64,000 nt of DNA from Streptomyces griseus (GTDB lineage Bacteria > Bdellovibrionota > Bdellovibrionia > Bdellovibrionales > Bdellovibrionaceae), in NCBI GenBank assembly GCA_943330705.2, contig CALQIT020000003.1:1-64000 (forward strand), in the 5' to 3' direction. The notes beneath the pieces are model-generated. The model was not told the DNA's origin and made no database searches. It saw nothing but the letters and a program-made list of their open reading frames with translations. Position numbers and translations under genes: made by a program. This document shows, in pieces, positions 62,501-64,000 of this stretch; position 1 is the stretch's first letter, and each line of letters starts with the position of its first letter.

Positions 62501-62818
62501 CTATAGCTCCAAACGAACAGCTGTGCCGTAGACCAAAATTTCGGCAGCACCAGCCGTGATACTCGTCGTTGCAAAACGAACATTTACGATGGCATTGGCG
62601 CCGACGGCTTTAGCCTGTTCTTCCATTCTTTCCAGCGCCTCTTGGCGACTCTCTTTCAGAAGTTCAGTATAGCCCTTTAATTCACCACCAAAGATGTTTT
62701 TTAGTCCTGCAGCGAAATCGCGGCCGGCGTGTTTGGCACGAACCGTACTTCCGCTGACTAAGCCAAAATGTTCAACGATCTTTTTGCCAGGAACGGATTC
62801 AATATTAGTTAAAATCAT
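62501..62818 (-). CDS. ybjQ: YbjQ family (UPF0145) protein
   Basis: A 105-residue protein that matches the UPF0145/YbjQ family throughout: VLTNIESVPGKKIVEHFGLVSGSTVRAKHAGRDFAAGLKNIFGGELKGYTELLKESRQEALERMEEQAKAVGANAIVNVRFATTSI and AEILVYGTAVRL. The fold forms pentamers; a heavy-metal-binding role has been proposed but not proved. First gene of the YbjQ-YbjQ-M48 group. Confidence 0.95.
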   Translation of the reverse strand: MILTNIESVPGKKIVEHFGLVSGSTVRAKHAGRDFAAGLKNIFGGELKGYTELLKESRQEALERMEEQAKAVGANAIVNVRFATTSITAGAAEILVYGTAVRLEL

Positions 62819-63075
62819 ACGCGTCCTCAGTTGTTAGTATCATATTTATTAAGAGTATGAACGGTCTTGCATAACCCATCTCGGAATTTTAATTCCCAAA
62901 CGCAAGCTTTTCAGAGTCCTGTTTTTACGCCAAAGTTCTAAAATTTTTGAGTGTACAGAAGATTGACAGGACGTGGCCTATCTTTGGCACCAGCAAAAAC
63001 ATGGATTCCTTCCTAGCGGTTTATTGCGTTTAGGGCAATCGAAGGTAGGCATTTTAGTTGCTAATATAAGCTTGT

Positions 63076-64000
63076 ATGAAAACTTCTCGAATTGCAGTTG
63101 CTGCCATATTATTTGCCAACTTAACCTATATCCCAGGGCTTGCCCGCGCCCAGGTCCCTACGTTGGGAACCGCAGCCGCCAATGTCATCGAGAAGTGTTT
63201 CAGCGTCAATGTGCCATCCCTGATGTCTAATATTTCCAAATGGCAATTTGATCCGGTAAAACTTGAGAAAAATGCAAATGCTGTAGTGGTTTCGGCAATT
63301 GATAAAAGTGGAAAGCTTTTCTATCGCTTCATTACACCGCTTTCAGATACTGCCTTCTTGGCAAAAATGAAAATTGGCGATTTAGCAATGGCAATTAAAT
63401 CTGCTGATGCTCCCGCAGCAGTGGGCAAGCTGCTAAAAAATGATTTCGCGCAAACTGTTAAAGAAACCAAAGCACTAATTGTTGGGACTGGACCAAAATC
63501 AGCTATTAATATTGGCGGTGGTGAAACTACCCTAAAGCAAGTCGCTGGAAACCCCGGCCTATTGGGCCACGCAAAGGTGGTTTCAAAGGTGATGCTGCAT
63601 AAGCTGACTGAGTTCCCTAGCGAAGCAACCTATTTCTTTATTGCATTGGGTGCCCTGCAAATGAAGGATCTTATGCTGCGCTCACAGCGTGAGGCGTGGG
63701 CAACTAATCCATTGGGTCTTGCTCAATTTCTTGAAAGCCAGAAAGATCCAATTGGGCAAATTGGCTTTTTGGCATTCATGGAAGCGAATGGCATATCTGC
63801 GCACTATTTGCAGCAAGTACTAACGACTCCAAACCTTCAAAGATTTATTCCCTATCTGGGTATGTCCATAGGCTCGACGGCATCTAATATTACTCATGAA
63901 GTTGGACATTCAATGAAAGAGTGTTTGGCTAACGATAAGGATCCTGCTGAAAAGATGAATTGCTATGAAGAGGCGTGGAAAGTCTTTAAAAGCTTTGCAA
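63076..64000 (+). CDS. exported protein, 3' end beyond the window
   Basis: The frame opens at ATG 63076 and has no stop before the window end, giving at least 308 residues. It starts with a signal peptide (KTSRIAVAAILFANLTYIPGLARAQ). The mature part has several Gly- and Ala-rich hydrophobic stretches (EATYFFIALGALQM, IGQIGFLAFMEANG, YLGMSIGSTASNITHEVGHS) and no motif that I recognise; HEVGHS looks like a HExxH-related string but with Val-Gly and without other protease features. Long exported proteins of unknown role are common in Bdellovibrio-like genomes. The 257 bp before it hold no gene. Confidence 0.75.
   Translation, partial: MKTSRIAVAAILFANLTYIPGLARAQVPTLGTAAANVIEKCFSVNVPSLMSNISKWQFDPVKLEKNANAVVVSAIDKSGKLFYRFITPLSDTAFLAKMKIGDLAMAIKSADAPAAVGKLLKNDFAQTVKETKALIVGTGPKSAINIGGGETTLKQVAGNPGLLGHAKVVSKVMLHKLTEFPSEATYFFIALGALQMKDLMLRSQREAWATNPLGLAQFLESQKDPIGQIGFLAFMEANGISAHYLQQVLTTPNLQRFIPYLGMSIGSTASNITHEVGHSMKECLANDKDPAEKMNCYEEAWKVFKSFA

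Noticed and set aside
63890-63912. HEVGH string in the last exported protein as a zinc protease site
   Set aside because: HExxH alone is short and no third ligand or family pattern was seen in the part available.

Overview
The window looks like a chromosomal segment of a Gram-negative predatory-type bacterium of the Bdellovibrionota (Bdellovibrio-like), at moderate-low GC. This is an inference from the mix of genes: many lipoproteins and exported proteins without clear relatives, abundant phosphorelay proteins, a PII-glnA pair, the secA/trmL group, a MoxR-DUF58-transglutaminase operon, FIST and YbjQ proteins. There is no rRNA gene and no marker that fixes the species.

Layout. 0-4 kb: a lipoprotein, two small proteins, an SbtA-type transporter and an old yellow enzyme. 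4-9.5 kb: a membrane-tethered pseudo-receiver, then a divergent light or oxidative-stress group (SDR, SOUL haem protein, DCC thiol oxidoreductase, GbsR/MarR regulator, photolyase) around a perfect inverted repeat that overlaps the regulator start codons. 10-19.5 kb: a phosphorelay district with a receiver-SDR fusion, an OmpR-type regulator, an HPt protein, a truncated receiver, a 1241-residue hybrid kinase and a PAS kinase with its receiver; several small broken reading frames lie between them. 

20.1-30.9 kb: the most unusual part. Two tightly overlapping operons run towards each other and overlap at their 3' ends. The plus operon encodes an AurF-like di-iron oxygenase, a 2Fe-2S ferredoxin, a Rieske oxygenase, a membrane fatty-acid hydroxylase, a hexapeptide acyltransferase and a GH3-type acyl-acid amido synthetase. 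The minus operon encodes a PAP2 phosphatase, an amidohydrolase fused to an Mpo1-like domain, a second Rieske oxygenase, a GNAT-like protein and a second di-iron protein. By eye the region is more AT-rich than its flanks. It starts at a perfect 28-bp palindrome and ends in a broken methyltransferase, a broken large serine recombinase and tRNA-Asn, as expected for an acquired island. I infer a lipid or N-acyl-amide biosynthetic pathway; the product is unknown.

33-51 kb is mostly core: exported proteins, secA operon (GGCT-like, trmL, secA, zinc-ribbon protein, coiled-coil exported protein), glnB-glnA with a clear terminator, a GcvH-like protein without its lipoyl lysine, pstSCAB, and a tgpA-DUF58-moxR operon. 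52-64 kb: a FIST sensor next to a kinase-receiver protein, PhnA, a zinc alcohol dehydrogenase, a DEAD-box helicase, UPF0178, a terminase-small-subunit-like protein, pirin, an alkyltransferase-like protein, an AI-2E family permease, an M48 peptidase with two YbjQ-type proteins, and a large exported protein cut by the window end.
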